This document shows positions 1-9,198 of a stretch of 64,000 bases of DNA, in pieces (the stretch's first letter is position 1; the number at the start of each line of letters is the position of its first letter). The stretch is taken from the NCBI RefSeq assembly GCF_004217495.1, contig NZ_SHLC01000001.1, forward strand, positions 3,224,001 to 3,288,000, written 5' to 3'. The translations under genes were made by a program, and so were the position numbers. Source of the stretch: Microterricola gilva. GTDB lineage: Bacteria; Actinomycetota; Actinomycetes; Actinomycetales; Microbacteriaceae. The notes beneath the pieces were generated by a model. That model worked only from the letters and a program-made list of their open reading frames with translations, was not told the origin of the DNA and searched no databases.

Positions 1-404
1 CTGTAAATGAGGAGGTCTGGCACAAAGAAGCTCAGCACGACGACGAAGAGTCCGACACCGATCCGGAAGGGGTTGGGGTCGAGCCCAACCCACCAGACGG
101 CGCTCAGCAGGCTCGCCAGAAGCAGGAGCGGCTTGGCGATGAGGATCTTGTCCACCGTCCAGGCAGCCGGGCGGCCGGCGAGCAGGATCTGGCGTTCCAG
201 CATGCCGATGTACCCACGAGGCGCGAAGTCCTGCAGGCCCTTACGACGGGTGGCGCTTGCAAGACCCGGCGCGGCGGCGGTGACCGAGGGGCCATCCGGG
301 ATGACGGCCGAGCGCCGGTCGCGCCCACCGACCAGGATCCCGATCAGGGCGCCGAACCCCCCGGCAACGGCCAGGGCTGCGAATACTGCGATGAGAGGAG
401 GCAT
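1..404 (-). CDS. tadC: Tad pilus inner-membrane platform protein TadC (partial)
   Basis: The frame opens at an ATG 10 bp after the tadB stop and runs off the left edge, so only the first 134 residues are visible. It starts with a hydrophobic segment (about residues 4-25), then a polar stretch, a second hydrophobic part around residues 88-110 and the beginning of another. This matches the N-terminal half of type II secretion F-family proteins of the TadC kind, which with TadB form the membrane platform that extrudes Flp pilin. Position after cpaF and tadB supports TadC rather than another GspF protein. The diagnostic T2SSF domain lies outside the window. Confidence 0.8.
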   Translation of the reverse strand, partial: MPPLIAVFAALAVAGGFGALIGILVGGRDRRSAVIPDGPSVTAAAPGLASATRRKGLQDFAPRGYIGMLERQILLAGRPAAWTVDKILIAKPLLLLASLLSAVWWVGLDPNPFRIGVGLFVVVLSFFVPDLLIY

Positions 405-414
405 GGTCGAATCC

Positions 415-1371
415 TTAGAACTTCACCTTGACGACGGCCATCATCCACAGCGCCCCGAGGACGAGCAGGATTCCGGCCACCACGAGCGCGATTACGCCGA
501 TGATGCTGGAGAACAGCCCGGCGAAATAACCCGGCTGGATGAGGAGCAGAAAGGCGAAGACCGCGATCGGCAGCAAGATGAGCACGATCGCCGAGATCTT
601 GCCCTCGGCAGAGAGAGCCTTCACCTGACGCCGGATTTGATTGCGTTCCCGGATGGTGTGCGCCACCTGATCGAGCACCTCGGCCAGGTTGCCGCCCACC
701 TCCCGGTTGATCGCGATCGCCTGCGCGACCCACTGGAAGTCATCGCTCCGCATGCGCTCGGCAGTACCCGCAAGGGCATCGCCCAGGTCGCGACCGATTC
801 GGGTTTCGTTCACGACCCGGGCGAATTCTTCTGCGATCGGCGAATCCGTCTCCTGCGAGACGCCGTCGATCGCGCGCAACAAGCTGTGGCCGGCCCGGAG
901 ACTTCCGGCCAACAGCGTGAGTGCGTCATCGAGCTGTTCGGCAAAGGCCGTGCGGCGACGGCCGGCGCGCACCCCGAGCAGCAGCTTGGCCCCGAGCAGT
1001 GGGAGCACCGCGAAGGTCAAAAGGAGCGGGATAAGCCACGGTGTGCCGCTGCCAAGCAGCACACCGAGCGCGGCGAACACAACCGACGTGCAGATGACCA
1101 TCAGCACGAAGGACGGTGGCGACATCCGGATGCCTGCTCGTTCGAGTTCGGCAGCACCGAAGAGCGGGTTGGTCCGCTTGCTGATGACCCCGTCGATCGC
1201 CTCGACCGTGCGGTCGGTGACCCGCGAGAGCGTCGACACCTGCACAGCGCCGGGCGCCCGCCGCCGTTCCAGTGCCACCCGTGGCGCGGGTGGCGCGATC
1301 ACGAGAAACACGAGGACCAACAGGGCGATGAGCCCGAGGGCGATCCCGCCGTAGAGCACCAAGGCGTTCAT
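415..1371 (-). CDS. tadB: Tad pilus inner-membrane platform protein TadB
   Basis: 318 residues. An N-terminal membrane segment (about 5-27) and a hydrophobic pair (about 85-130) come first. A cytoplasmic T2SSF domain (about 140-265) follows, with the family pattern LDDALTLLAGSLRAGHSLL and the helix GNLAEVLDQVAHTIRERNQI, then two C-terminal membrane segments. TadB and TadC form the inner-membrane platform on which the CpaF ATPase drives Flp pilus assembly. Its ATG overlaps the cpaF stop (ATGA), so the two are translationally coupled. Length and layout are normal for the family. Confidence 0.9.
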   Translation of the reverse strand: MNALVLYGGIALGLIALLVLVFLVIAPPAPRVALERRRAPGAVQVSTLSRVTDRTVEAIDGVISKRTNPLFGAAELERAGIRMSPPSFVLMVICTSVVFAALGVLLGSGTPWLIPLLLTFAVLPLLGAKLLLGVRAGRRRTAFAEQLDDALTLLAGSLRAGHSLLRAIDGVSQETDSPIAEEFARVVNETRIGRDLGDALAGTAERMRSDDFQWVAQAIAINREVGGNLAEVLDQVAHTIRERNQIRRQVKALSAEGKISAIVLILLPIAVFAFLLLIQPGYFAGLFSSIIGVIALVVAGILLVLGALWMMAVVKVKF

Positions 1372-2825
1372 CGCACGGCCCCCATGGGAGTAGGGGCGTG
1401 GAACACGCTCGGTGACAGCTCGATTCCTTGGTCGCGGAAGCGGTCCGCGAAGCGCGGTCGCACACCGGTCGCCTCGGCATGCCCGAGGTAGCGACCACCG
1501 GCGTCGACGCCGGCGGCGTAGTCGAAGACGAAGGCGTCCTGCAGGGTGACGATGTCGCCCTCCATGCCTTGCACCTCTGTGACGTGCGTCACACGGCGAG
1601 AGCCGTCCTTCAGGCGCGTCACCTGCACAATCACGTCGATCGCCGATGTGATCTGCTCCCGGATGGCACGGAGCGGGAGATCCATCCCGGCCATCAGCAC
1701 CAGTGTCTCGAGGCGGGCGATGGCGTCGCGCGGAGAGTTCGAGTGCACCGTCGAGAGCGAGCCCTCATGGCCGGTGTTCATGGCCTGAAGCATGTCGAGG
1801 CTCTCACCGCCGCGGCACTCGCCGATCACGATACGGTCTGGCCGCATGCGGAGCGAGTTGCGGACAAGGTCGCGGATGGTGATCTCGCCCTTGCCCTCGA
1901 TGTTCGGCGGCCGCGATTCCAGTCGCACCACGTGCTCCTGTTGCAGCTGGAGCTCGACGGCATCCTCGATCGTCACGATGCGCTCGTCGCTGGGGATGTA
2001 GGCGGACAACACATTCAGCATGGTGGTCTTGCCGGTGCCCGTGCCGCCAGAGACGATGATGTTCAGCCGCGCCCGCACACAGGCCTCAAGCAAGTCGGCG
2101 ATGTTCTGATTCAGCGTTCCAAAGCCCACGAGATCTTTCACGGTGAACGGCTCTCGTGCGAACTTGCGGATCGTCAGCGCCGAGCCGTTCACGGCAAGCG
2201 GCGGGATGATCGCGTTGACACGGGATCCATCGACGAGGCGGGCGTCCACGAGCGGCGAGGACTCGTCAATGCGGCGCCCAACCTTCGAGACGATGCGTTC
2301 GATCACACGCCGCAGATGCGCCTCGCTGGTGAAGCGCACATCGCAGAGCTCAAGTCGGCCGTCGCGTTCGACAAAGATCTGCTCGTGACTGTTGACCATG
2401 ATCTCGGTGATGTCCGGGTCATCGAGCATCGCCTCGATCGGCCCATAGCCGAGGACATCCGCGCCAATCTCCTTGATCAGACGCTTCCGTTCCTCGGCGC
2501 TCAGTGGAACCTGTTCCTCGCTGACGATGGTCGAGAGCTCGGCGCGCGCATACGCGTGCAGCTTCTCTTCGGTCAGGGTGGAGTCGTTCATGCGGGTGCC
2601 GATGCGCTCGAACAGCTCCTGGGCCGCGCGCTCTTTGAGCTCTGCCAGCGGGTCCACGTGCACGGGCGCCGGCAGGTGCCTGACCCGCGCCGTCACCGGT
2701 GGCGGTGCGTCAGCGATCGCACCGATCACGGCTGTGGCGCTGGCCGTCTCTTGCGTCGTCTCCGCCTCTGCGGCCTTCGCGGGGGTGACCCCGCGCAGCG
2801 CATCAATGCGTTCGGTGAGTTTCAT
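1368..2825 (-). CDS. cpaF: CpaF/TadA-type pilus assembly ATPase
   Basis: 485 residues from the ATG that overlaps the preceding stop as ATGA; the open frame continues upstream but has no better start. Residues 1-60 are low-complexity and variable. The ATPase has an N-terminal domain (about 110-230, with [20 protein letters not shown]) and a Walker A motif [10 protein letters not shown] near residues 259-268. An Asp box ([11 protein letters not shown]) and a Walker B region with [14 protein letters not shown] follow. This is the secretion ATPase that energises Flp pilus extrusion, probably as a hexamer under the TadB/TadC platform. Operon position between the CpaE-like ATPase and tadB is standard. 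Confidence 0.95.
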   Translation of the reverse strand: MKLTERIDALRGVTPAKAAEAETTQETASATAVIGAIADAPPPVTARVRHLPAPVHVDPLAELKERAAQELFERIGTRMNDSTLTEEKLHAYARAELSTIVSEEQVPLSAEERKRLIKEIGADVLGYGPIEAMLDDPDITEIMVNSHEQIFVERDGRLELCDVRFTSEAHLRRVIERIVSKVGRRIDESSPLVDARLVDGSRVNAIIPPLAVNGSALTIRKFAREPFTVKDLVGFGTLNQNIADLLEACVRARLNIIVSGGTGTGKTTMLNVLSAYIPSDERIVTIEDAVELQLQQEHVVRLESRPPNIEGKGEITIRDLVRNSLRMRPDRIVIGECRGGESLDMLQAMNTGHEGSLSTVHSNSPRDAIARLETLVLMAGMDLPLRAIREQITSAIDVIVQVTRLKDGSRRVTHVTEVQGMEGDIVTLQDAFVFDYAAGVDAGGRYLGHAEATGVRPRFADRFRDQGIELSPSVFHAPTPMGAVR

Positions 2826-4171
2826 GCGACTACCACCCTCCGGTGAGCACGGCCGCGCTTCTTCGCGGCCGCGCTGTCGAATCGGACAACGATCTGGTTC
2901 AGGGCCTTCGCCGCGGGATCCCGCGAGCCCTCCCCCAACAGGGGAACACCCCGATTGGTCGAGAGGGCGACCGCGTTGGAGCGAGGGATGGCGACATCCA
3001 CCGGCACTCCGATGGTCGCCTCGACGTCCTTGGCGGTCAGCCCGCTCACCCTGTCGGCGAAGTTCAACACGACGTGCCGCTGGCCGGGCAGGATGTCGAG
3101 GGCGGCGAGCGTCGCGAGTTCTTGCCTCAGCCCTCGCACGCTCGGCACCGACATACTGCACAGCACGATCGCATCGCTTGCGTTATCGAGCACAGAGAGG
3201 GCGTGCTCCCCCAGCCCCGGCGCGGTGTCAACGATCACAAAGCGGAAGATGCCGGCGAGCTGGCGCACGAGGTGGCCGACCTGCTCGCCACTGACGCGGT
3301 CGCCCGCCGCAGGATCGTCCGAACCACAGACGACATAGAAGCCGGCCGGATGCACGGTGAGGAACGTCTTCAGCACCATCGTGTCGCGCGGGGCCAGACC
3401 GGCCACCATATCAGGCAGGGTGTGGTCGGGCGAGAGCGCGAGAGCAGTGGCGACATCGCCGAACTGCACATCCGCGTCGACGACCACGACAGAGAGCGGG
3501 GCCACCCGGGCCAGCCCGACCGCAAGATTGGTGGCAACTGTTGTCTTGCCGAGACCGCCCTTGGGTGAGACGACAGCGATGACACGGCCGTCCTCGCCGT
3601 GCTCCGACGAGACTGTCGTGATCTCGGCGAGCCGCTGCACGTCACCGATTGGGGCGGCTTCCTGCACATCATCGAGTTCATCGATCTCATCGAGTTCAGC
3701 GAGGCCCGATTCCTCGGTCACCACAGCGAGGCGCGGTTCGGCGTCGGCCTGGGTCGGAATCGCTCCGTAGGCCGGGGCCTCTCCGTCCACGTCTCCGGCC
3801 TCGATCAGCCACGCGCGCATCTCGCCGAGCAGCTCCAGAACTGTCTCATCGTCGGCCGTGGGGCTGAGTACCGAGTGGAACGGCAGCTCAGACACCCATT
3901 CCTCAATCTCGGCATGATTCTCATGCACCAGCACGAGGCCGAGATCCGGGAAGCGCCTGAGCAGAGCGGTCACGAGTTCGCTCGCGTCCTCGTAGCTGAG
4001 GAACGGTCCGAGGAGCGCGACTTCAGCGTCGTCACCCGCGAGCTGATCCAGGGCGATCTGTGCTCCGAAGCTCAGGTAGGCACCCATGACCGTGGCGATG
4101 TCCTCGCCGAGCAACGCTTGCATTCGTGCGTCGTACTCGCGGCTGCGGCCGACCACGATCACCCTGCTCAT
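2822..4171 (-). CDS. cpaE: CpaE/TadZ-like pilus-localisation ATPase
   Basis: 449 residues. Residues 1-120 look like a degenerate receiver-type domain. A spacer rich in Asp/Glu (about 125-190) precedes a MinD/ParA-type ATPase domain with deviant Walker A SPKGGLGKTT near residue 208, the switch region VVVDADVQFGD, and Walker B FVIVDTAPGL. TadZ/CpaE proteins place the Tad apparatus in the cell. The start overlaps the cpaB stop (ATGA) and the end overlaps cpaF (ATGA), so translation is coupled on both sides. The C-terminus is basic (KKRGRAHRR). Family assignment is secure; the exact role here is by analogy. Confidence 0.88.
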   Translation of the reverse strand: MSRVIVVGRSREYDARMQALLGEDIATVMGAYLSFGAQIALDQLAGDDAEVALLGPFLSYEDASELVTALLRRFPDLGLVLVHENHAEIEEWVSELPFHSVLSPTADDETVLELLGEMRAWLIEAGDVDGEAPAYGAIPTQADAEPRLAVVTEESGLAELDEIDELDDVQEAAPIGDVQRLAEITTVSSEHGEDGRVIAVVSPKGGLGKTTVATNLAVGLARVAPLSVVVVDADVQFGDVATALALSPDHTLPDMVAGLAPRDTMVLKTFLTVHPAGFYVVCGSDDPAAGDRVSGEQVGHLVRQLAGIFRFVIVDTAPGLGEHALSVLDNASDAIVLCSMSVPSVRGLRQELATLAALDILPGQRHVVLNFADRVSGLTAKDVEATIGVPVDVAIPRSNAVALSTNRGVPLLGEGSRDPAAKALNQIVVRFDSAAAKKRGRAHRRVVVA

Positions 4172-4908
4172 TGGAACACGACATTTCCGTCGACGACTCG
4201 CGAACCGCTCTCGTCAGCACTCTCCGGCTCCAGGGTCAGCCACACGCTGCCGAACTCCTGGCCCCAGACGATCTCTTCGATGTCGGGCGTCCGGCCCGCC
4301 AGCGTGACCATGACCGCACTGACTGGCTCTGCCGCGGCGTTCTCGTCACTCGTGTCACTGAGCACCGTCGTTCCCTGCTGCACGGCGAGCACGAGCATCT
4401 TGTGGAACACCTGCTTCGTCATGAGGATCTCCTCGCTCGAGTCATGGATCTTCGCGGTGGCGGCGACGACGACACCGACGGTGTCACCCGCCGTGACCGT
4501 GCCGCCGACGGCCCGCTCCACAGGGAGGGTGATCGTGACGGCCTGCATGCCATCGGGCAGATCGGTGCTGCCCGACGCGGCTAGCGCGGCCGGGTCCACC
4601 CATCGTGCGGCGATCAACTGCTCTCCGGGCTGCAGGGCGGCGTCACTGACCTGGCCATCGAGCTGCGATAGTTTCTTGACGCCACCGGGCACGACGGCGA
4701 GCGCCGGCATGTTCTTGACCGTGACGAACTCGCCGACTTCTTCGGCGGGGGTGCCGACCGGGATCTCGCTGGTGACCACGTACACCGGGACCAGGGCGGC
4801 CCCGTCGGCGGCTCGAGCATCGGCGCTGTTCACGTAGAAGATCAGCACGACCGCTCCGGCCGCAGCCAGCACGATGGCGAGAATTGCTCCAATGATTCGG
4901 GTTTTCAT
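4168..4908 (-). CDS. cpaB: CpaB/RcpC-type Tad pilus protein (SAF domain)
   Basis: 246 residues with an N-terminal signal anchor (about 5-25). A SAF-type domain follows (about 40-110), including VYVVTSEIPVGTPAEE and LQPGEQLIAARWV, then an RcpC-like beta-rich domain (ITLPVERAVGGTVTAGDTVGVV). CpaB proteins are periplasmic or cell-wall-facing Tad components whose exact function in Gram-positive bacteria is not settled. The gene sits 26 bp after the TadG-like gene and overlaps the CpaE-like ATPase by 4 bp. An upstream GGAG stands close to the ATG. Confidence 0.85.
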   Translation of the reverse strand: MKTRIIGAILAIVLAAAGAVVLIFYVNSADARAADGAALVPVYVVTSEIPVGTPAEEVGEFVTVKNMPALAVVPGGVKKLSQLDGQVSDAALQPGEQLIAARWVDPAALAASGSTDLPDGMQAVTITLPVERAVGGTVTAGDTVGVVVAATAKIHDSSEEILMTKQVFHKMLVLAVQQGTTVLSDTSDENAAAEPVSAVMVTLAGRTPDIEEIVWGQEFGSVWLTLEPESADESGSRVVDGNVVFQ

Positions 4909-4934
4909 GGTGTCTCCTCTGTGTGGCGCAGTGA

Positions 4935-5921
4935 CTAGTTGATGAGTCTGACGATCTTGCTGTTGGTGTCGATGCCGCCGAGTTCGAACGCGCTGTCAAC
5001 GGACACCCAGTGGTCGAAGTAGCCCTGCAGGCACCGCCCGCTGCTGCCTTTGCTTCCGCACGCCGGGGCACTGTCGTCGAGGTCACCCTTGCTATTGCTG
5101 AAGTACCAACCCGTGATGTGGAAGGCGGCGAAGGCGTAGATGCGGTACGTGCCTTTCGTTCCGCCGCCGACGGAGGCGTCGAAGATCGGGATCAGCACTG
5201 TCGTGTCCTTGATTTTCTTGAGCAGGGTGTCGCACTGATGGTCCACACTGTTGCCGGTGTCGTTGCCAAGCCAGAGCTCACCGGCGGCGTTGAGGTCGAC
5301 GTATGTCTGACACTTGGCGTCGTGGTCTACCCAGCCGAAGCCGCCGGGGATCTCGGCGGTATCCCTCTTGCACTTCTTGCCCTTGTCGACCTGGACTGTC
5401 ATGAGTGTGCCCGGAACGAGCGGCAGGGACGCCTGGAACTCACAGAACGAGAGGGCGAGAGGGAGCACGGCGCCGGCACCTGGGGCACCCCACTCTGCGG
5501 TGGCCTCGGCGCGTACGGTGGTCGAGGAGACGCCGATGAGGGCCGCGAAGGGGTGCTTCATCGCCCCGTCACCGCTACCGGCGACGCGTGTGCTGTCGCC
5601 GACGATGACGGTGTGGGAGTTCGGAAACACTGGGGCGAGAACATTGGCCGCACCGTCGTTGGCGTTCGTGTTGGCGTAGCTGGCGGCGAGTGCCGCCGAA
5701 TCGCCGCAGCCGTTCTCGTCGGCGCAGTCCTGGGCGATCGCGATGGCCGCGGCATCCGCACCGTTCTGCAGCTGGGCGCGCTCGGCATACAGCGCCCCGA
5801 CGTCGACGGCGATCGCCACACAGCCTATGAGCGGCACGAGCAGAATCGCCATGATAACGGCGCTCGCGCCTCGTTCGGGGTTCTGGCGGCTGGCTCGCAG
5901 CCGCGACGTCATCCACCACAT
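4935..5921 (-). CDS. TadG-like pseudopilin/pilus assembly protein
   Basis: 328 residues. The N-terminus has a basic stretch followed by the TadE/TadG hallmark, ERGASAVIMAILLVP leading into a single membrane helix (about 18-42), then VGALYAERAQLQNGADAAA. The rest is a secreted domain with scattered cysteines and no recognised fold. An ATG three codons further in would give an ATGA overlap with tadE, but the first ATG has GGAG seven bases upstream and is preferred. TadG-like proteins are thought to be minor pilus components processed by the prepilin peptidase. It lies between tadE and cpaB, as in other Tad loci. Confidence 0.82.
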   Translation of the reverse strand: MWWMTSRLRASRQNPERGASAVIMAILLVPLIGCVAIAVDVGALYAERAQLQNGADAAAIAIAQDCADENGCGDSAALAASYANTNANDGAANVLAPVFPNSHTVIVGDSTRVAGSGDGAMKHPFAALIGVSSTTVRAEATAEWGAPGAGAVLPLALSFCEFQASLPLVPGTLMTVQVDKGKKCKRDTAEIPGGFGWVDHDAKCQTYVDLNAAGELWLGNDTGNSVDHQCDTLLKKIKDTTVLIPIFDASVGGGTKGTYRIYAFAAFHITGWYFSNSKGDLDDSAPACGSKGSSGRCLQGYFDHWVSVDSAFELGGIDTNSKIVRLIN

Positions 5922-6298
5922 CGCATGACTCCAACACTTGTGAGTTCGAAGGTGTCCTCGAAGAATCCGGTGAGCAGCTCGAGCGGATAGCGGATGGTCA
6001 CGTTGACCGTTCCACCACTGGCGCAGCTCGAAGGGCTGATCGTGATCTGGCTGGCGGCTATCGCCGGCTGGATCGAGGGTGCGGCTCCTATGGCGGCCGC
6101 TCTCGCGTCGGTGACGCTGTTGTGGATTGCCATGGACCTGGCGCCTTCCCTGGCCGCGTTGCTGAGGGAGATCTGCACGTTATAGGCCCGTCCGAACTCG
6201 ACGATGCCAAGTACGAGGACAAGCAGAATCGGCAGGATGAGCGCAAACTCAATGGCCGCAGCACCACGCTCGTCGCGGCGGATGCGCAATCTCTTCAT
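5909..6298 (-). CDS. tadE: TadE-family pseudopilin
   Basis: 129 residues from an ATG preceded by GAAGGGA. A short basic leader (MKRLRIRRDERG) precedes the TadE motif GAAAIEFALILPILLVLVLG, whose Glu five residues after the Gly is the classic prepilin +5 residue. It continues with IVEFGRAYNVQISLSNAAREGAR. This is a minor pilin of the Tad system, expected to be cleaved after the Gly by the A24 peptidase and to work with the TadG-like protein. It overlaps the next gene by 13 bp. Confidence 0.88.
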   Translation of the reverse strand: MKRLRIRRDERGAAAIEFALILPILLVLVLGIVEFGRAYNVQISLSNAAREGARSMAIHNSVTDARAAAIGAAPSIQPAIAASQITISPSSCASGGTVNVTIRYPLELLTGFFEDTFELTSVGVMRCGG

Positions 6299-6397
6299 GG
6301 TTCGGGTCCCTTCGAAGAGCGGGTGTTTGAAGTGAGTGCTGAGAGAGTGCGGCGGCGGCATCCGAGGGCACGGAGGCCGCCGCCAGGGAGGGGCGAG

Positions 6398-6586
6398 CTA
6401 CGGGGCGACGATCTCGTCGGCGACACCGTCGAACATGCCGTTGAGCGCGAGGCCCAGCGCCGTGACGCCGCCGATGATGACGACCGCGATGAGGGAGACA
6501 AGGAGCCCGTACTCAACGGCGGTCGCGCCGTCGTCCGTGCTGCGCATGCTGTTGATTCGGGCCTGGATGTCGGTGATGAACTTCAT
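6398..6586 (-). CDS. flp: Flp family type IVb pilin
   Basis: 62 residues, the size typical of Flp pilins. The leader MKFITDIQARINSMRSTDDG ends in the Gly expected before the cleavage site. The mature part begins ATAVEYGLLVSLIAVVIIGG, with the conserved Glu-Tyr pair at +4/+5 of the hydrophobic helix. It is the major structural subunit of the pilus. It is the first gene of the Tad operon, 99 bp ahead of tadE, and its 5' leader carries two inverted repeats described separately. A much longer open frame continues upstream of this ATG and is not thought to be translated. Confidence 0.93.
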   Translation of the reverse strand: MKFITDIQARINSMRSTDDGATAVEYGLLVSLIAVVIIGGVTALGLALNGMFDGVADEIVAP

Positions 6587-6654
6587 TGTGCTTTTCCGTT
6601 CTGTGTGTGGCCGGCCTCTGTCGGCCAAGCGGGTGTCGGCAAAGCTAGGCCGGT

Positions 6655-6669
6655 GTGAGATATCCTCAC
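6655..6669. promoter_or_regulatory. inverted repeat upstream of flp
   Basis: GTGAG-atatc-CTCAC, a perfect 5+5 repeat 69 bp before the flp ATG. It sits where an operator or promoter-proximal site would be expected. No sigma-70 promoter with good -35 and -10 boxes is visible nearby, so the function is inferred. Confidence 0.35.
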
Positions 6670-6700
6670 CACTCCCCACTTCGGGTGCCACTCGCCCGGG

Positions 6701-6711
6701 GGGTTGAACCC
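6701..6711. promoter_or_regulatory. GGGTT-g-AACCC palindrome upstream of flp
   Basis: A perfect 11-bp palindrome 115 bp before flp, next to the only AT-rich stretch in this gap (attaaatt). It is a candidate operator or upstream promoter element for the pilus operon. Confidence 0.3.
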
Positions 6712-7112
6712 GATTAAATTCCCAGATGGCAGCACGAAACCTCGCGAGTCGGGGTGGTCGCGAGTCGAGTGTGTGCGGTGCGCTGCAGCCGGCGAGATTC
6801 GGGCTCGAAAGCGAGCTCCCGGAGGGCGCAACCGAGGTGCGCGGCGACACTCGGGGCGGCGCGTCAGCGCCGAGGCGAGCGATGCTCCGCGGTTACCCGC
6901 GGGCGTCGTGCCACGCATGCCTGGTTAGGGCTGGGATGTAGGGTAGCGATTCTGTTCGGGTCAGAGTGTTGCTCGGGTGGGCGTGACCGCTGAGGGCCAC
7001 AGGTCACGCTGCACAGAGTGCGTTGTGACACGGGCGCCGGGCTCATTGCCGGCGTGGAGGAGACCATACTCGCACCCAGAAAGGCCTCGCGACCCCCGAA
7101 AGTGGGGGCACG

Positions 7113-7781
7113 TCACGGCGCGTCGATCACGGCGCTGAGCAGAATCGCGAGATATGCACCCGCGAGCATCGATGGCCCGAACGGCAGCGAGCCTCGCAGA
7201 GAGACCCGGCGCATGAGCAATGCGAGGAGCGAGACCACACCACCGACGACGAAACCCGCCAGCGCGCCGCCCAGCCAGGCCGCCCAGCCAACGGAGCCGA
7301 GCACGAGCCCGACGAGCGCCGCGAGCTTCACATCCCCCATGCCGATGCCGCCCGGCGAGATCAAGGCGAGCAGAAAGTACAGGGCGAACAGGGCGGCCGC
7401 ACCGAGCACGGCTCCGAGCAGCGAGGCCCAGTCCCCGGTAACCGCGGCGGTGATGGCCAGGAGCAGCGTCGTCGCGACGAGGGCGGGGAGCACGACGGCA
7501 TCCGGAAGCCGTTTCTCGATCACGTCGACGGCCCCGAGCACGACCGCTGCAGCAGCGAAGACCAGGAACGCCGGAAGCGCGGGGCTGATGCCCACGAGCC
7601 ACACCGTCAGGGCAAACAGCACGGCCGTCGCCAGGACCATGAGCCAGCGGGCGCGGCTCCCGATCTCACGCGGTGGCCGCAGCGTCCGGCCGGCGATGGG
7701 CCCCAGGGCCCAGCCGATCAGTGCCCCGAGCAGCGCGGCCACGATGATGAACGTCGACGCTGCCTCGGGGCCCGGTGTCAC
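7113..7781 (-). CDS. A24-family prepilin peptidase
   Basis: About 222 residues if translation starts at the GTG one base after the fprA stop; no ATG is available near the N-terminus, so the start is uncertain. Several hydrophobic helices are visible. The two catalytic aspartates of aspartyl prepilin peptidases sit in AVDVIEKRLPD and in GIGMGDVK (the GxGD motif). No N-methylase cysteine domain is present, as in TadV/CpaA-type peptidases. It should process Flp, TadE and TadG-like prepilins from the neighbouring operon, yet it is transcribed with fprA, half a kilobase from the pilus genes. Confidence 0.85.
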   Translation of the reverse strand: MTPGPEAASTFIIVAALLGALIGWALGPIAGRTLRPPREIGSRARWLMVLATAVLFALTVWLVGISPALPAFLVFAAAAVVLGAVDVIEKRLPDAVVLPALVATTLLLAITAAVTGDWASLLGAVLGAAALFALYFLLALISPGGIGMGDVKLAALVGLVLGSVGWAAWLGGALAGFVVGGVVSLLALLMRRVSLRGSLPFGPSMLAGAYLAILLSAVIDAP

Positions 7782-7782
7782 C

Positions 7783-9180
7783 TCAGGCTCGAGTCTGGGT
7801 GCCCGTCGAGATGTCGACCATCTCCTCGCGGGGAACGACCTTGATACGCTCGCGGCCCTGACCGGCGCCGAGCGCCTTCTCGTGCTCGTCGAGGTTGTGC
7901 CAGCCGTCGAGGTCGGTGTAGCGGATGCCGCGCTCATCGAGCATCTCGACGACGCTCTCCTCGCTGGGCTGCTCCGGGCTCCACCAGTTGCCGACGTCGT
8001 TGATCAGGTGCCGGACGGTCTCCATGGCGTCGGACTTCGTGTGCCCGATGAGGCCGACGGGGCCGCGCTTGATCCACCCGGTGGCGTAGACGCCGTACAT
8101 CTGCTGGCTCGTGCCGGTCTCCGGATCCTTGACCAGCACCTGGCCCTCGCGGTTCGGGATGACGCCGCGCTTCTTGTCGAATGGAACGCCCGAGAGCGGC
8201 GAACCGAAGTATCCGACGGCGCGGTAGATCGCCTGGATCGGGATCTCGCGGATCTCGCCGGTGCCGACGACGCCGCCCTCGCCGTCCGGTGCGGTGCGCT
8301 CGAAGCGGAAGGCGCCGACTCGGCCGGTGGGCTCGCCGTTCTCGATCGCCTCGACGACCTCGACCGGCTTGGCAAAGAAGTGCAGGTGCAGGCGGCGGCT
8401 GGCCTGGCCGACCTCGCGCTGACGCCACTGGTTCAGCACCTTGTCGATCACGAAGACCTGCTTGTTGCCGGCGACGGCGGCGCGGGCGGCATCGTCGTAG
8501 TCGAAGTCCTCGTCGTAGACGATGATGTCGACGTCGCGCAGCTCGCCGAGCTCGCGCAGTTCCAGCGGCGTGAACTTGACCGAGGTCGGGCCGCGACGAC
8601 CGAAGACGTGCACATCGGTGACGGGCGATTCCTTGAGTTCGGCGTAGACGTTGTCCGGGATCTCGGTGACGAGCAGGTCGTCTGCGTGCTTGGCGAGAAT
8701 GCGCGAGACGTCGAGGGCGACGTTGCCGTTGCCGATGACGGCGACCTCGCGGGCCTCGAGCGGCCAGCTGCGCGGGTAGTCGGGGTGCCCGTCGAACCAG
8801 CTGACGAACTCCGCGGCGCCGTAGCTGCCGTCGAGCTCGATGCCCGGGATGGCCAGATCGGCGTCCCTGACGGCACCAGTGGCGAAGATCACGGCGTTGT
8901 AGTGCCGCTTCAGGTCGTCGAGCGTGATGTCGGTGCCGAACGTGACGTTGCCGAAGATGCGGATGTCACCGCGGTCGAGCACCTCGCGCAGGGCGTTGAT
9001 GATGCCCTTGATGCGGGGGTGGTCCGGTGCGACACCGTAGCGGACGAGACCGTATGGGGCCGGCAGCGCGTCGAAGAGGTCGATGGACACATCGAAGGTC
9101 TTCTCGGCCTTCAACAGGATGTCGGCGGCGTAGATGCCGGCGGGGCCGGCTCCGACGATGGCCAAACGCAGCTTGGTCAT
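7783..9180 (-). CDS. fprA: ferredoxin-NADP+ reductase, FprA/adrenodoxin-reductase type
   Basis: 465 residues. The N-terminal FAD-binding motif is IVGAGPAGIYAADILL, with the family signature LPAPYGLVRYGVAPDH near residue 40. The NADP-binding motif VIGNGNVALDVSRIL and the C-terminal ATGWIKRGPVGLIGHTKSDA loop are both present. FprA transfers electrons between NADPH and ferredoxins or cytochrome P450 partners. GAGGAC upstream supports the ATG. It sits 18 bp downstream of the polyprenyl diphosphate synthase gene and one base before the prepilin peptidase start. Confidence 0.93.
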   Translation of the reverse strand: MTKLRLAIVGAGPAGIYAADILLKAEKTFDVSIDLFDALPAPYGLVRYGVAPDHPRIKGIINALREVLDRGDIRIFGNVTFGTDITLDDLKRHYNAVIFATGAVRDADLAIPGIELDGSYGAAEFVSWFDGHPDYPRSWPLEAREVAVIGNGNVALDVSRILAKHADDLLVTEIPDNVYAELKESPVTDVHVFGRRGPTSVKFTPLELRELGELRDVDIIVYDEDFDYDDAARAAVAGNKQVFVIDKVLNQWRQREVGQASRRLHLHFFAKPVEVVEAIENGEPTGRVGAFRFERTAPDGEGGVVGTGEIREIPIQAIYRAVGYFGSPLSGVPFDKKRGVIPNREGQVLVKDPETGTSQQMYGVYATGWIKRGPVGLIGHTKSDAMETVRHLINDVGNWWSPEQPSEESVVEMLDERGIRYTDLDGWHNLDEHEKALGAGQGRERIKVVPREEMVDISTGTQTRA

Positions 9181-9198
9181 GAATTCGTCCTCACGGGT

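Larger units (their letters stand above)
6587..7112. other. 526-bp non-coding region before the Tad operon
   Basis: No convincing gene. It holds the two inverted repeats noted separately and a short hairpin in the flp leader (TGGCCG at 6608-6613 pairing with CGGCCA at 6622-6627). It also has a direct repeat TCGCGAGTCG at 6742 and 6758, a stem CTCG-aaag-CGAG inside 6801-6820, and CCGCGG-ttac-CCGCGG at 6887-6902. A CCCCC/GGGGG hairpin near 7090 may end the prepilin peptidase transcript. The density of short stems suggests a structured leader or small RNA, which is unproven. Confidence 0.4.
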
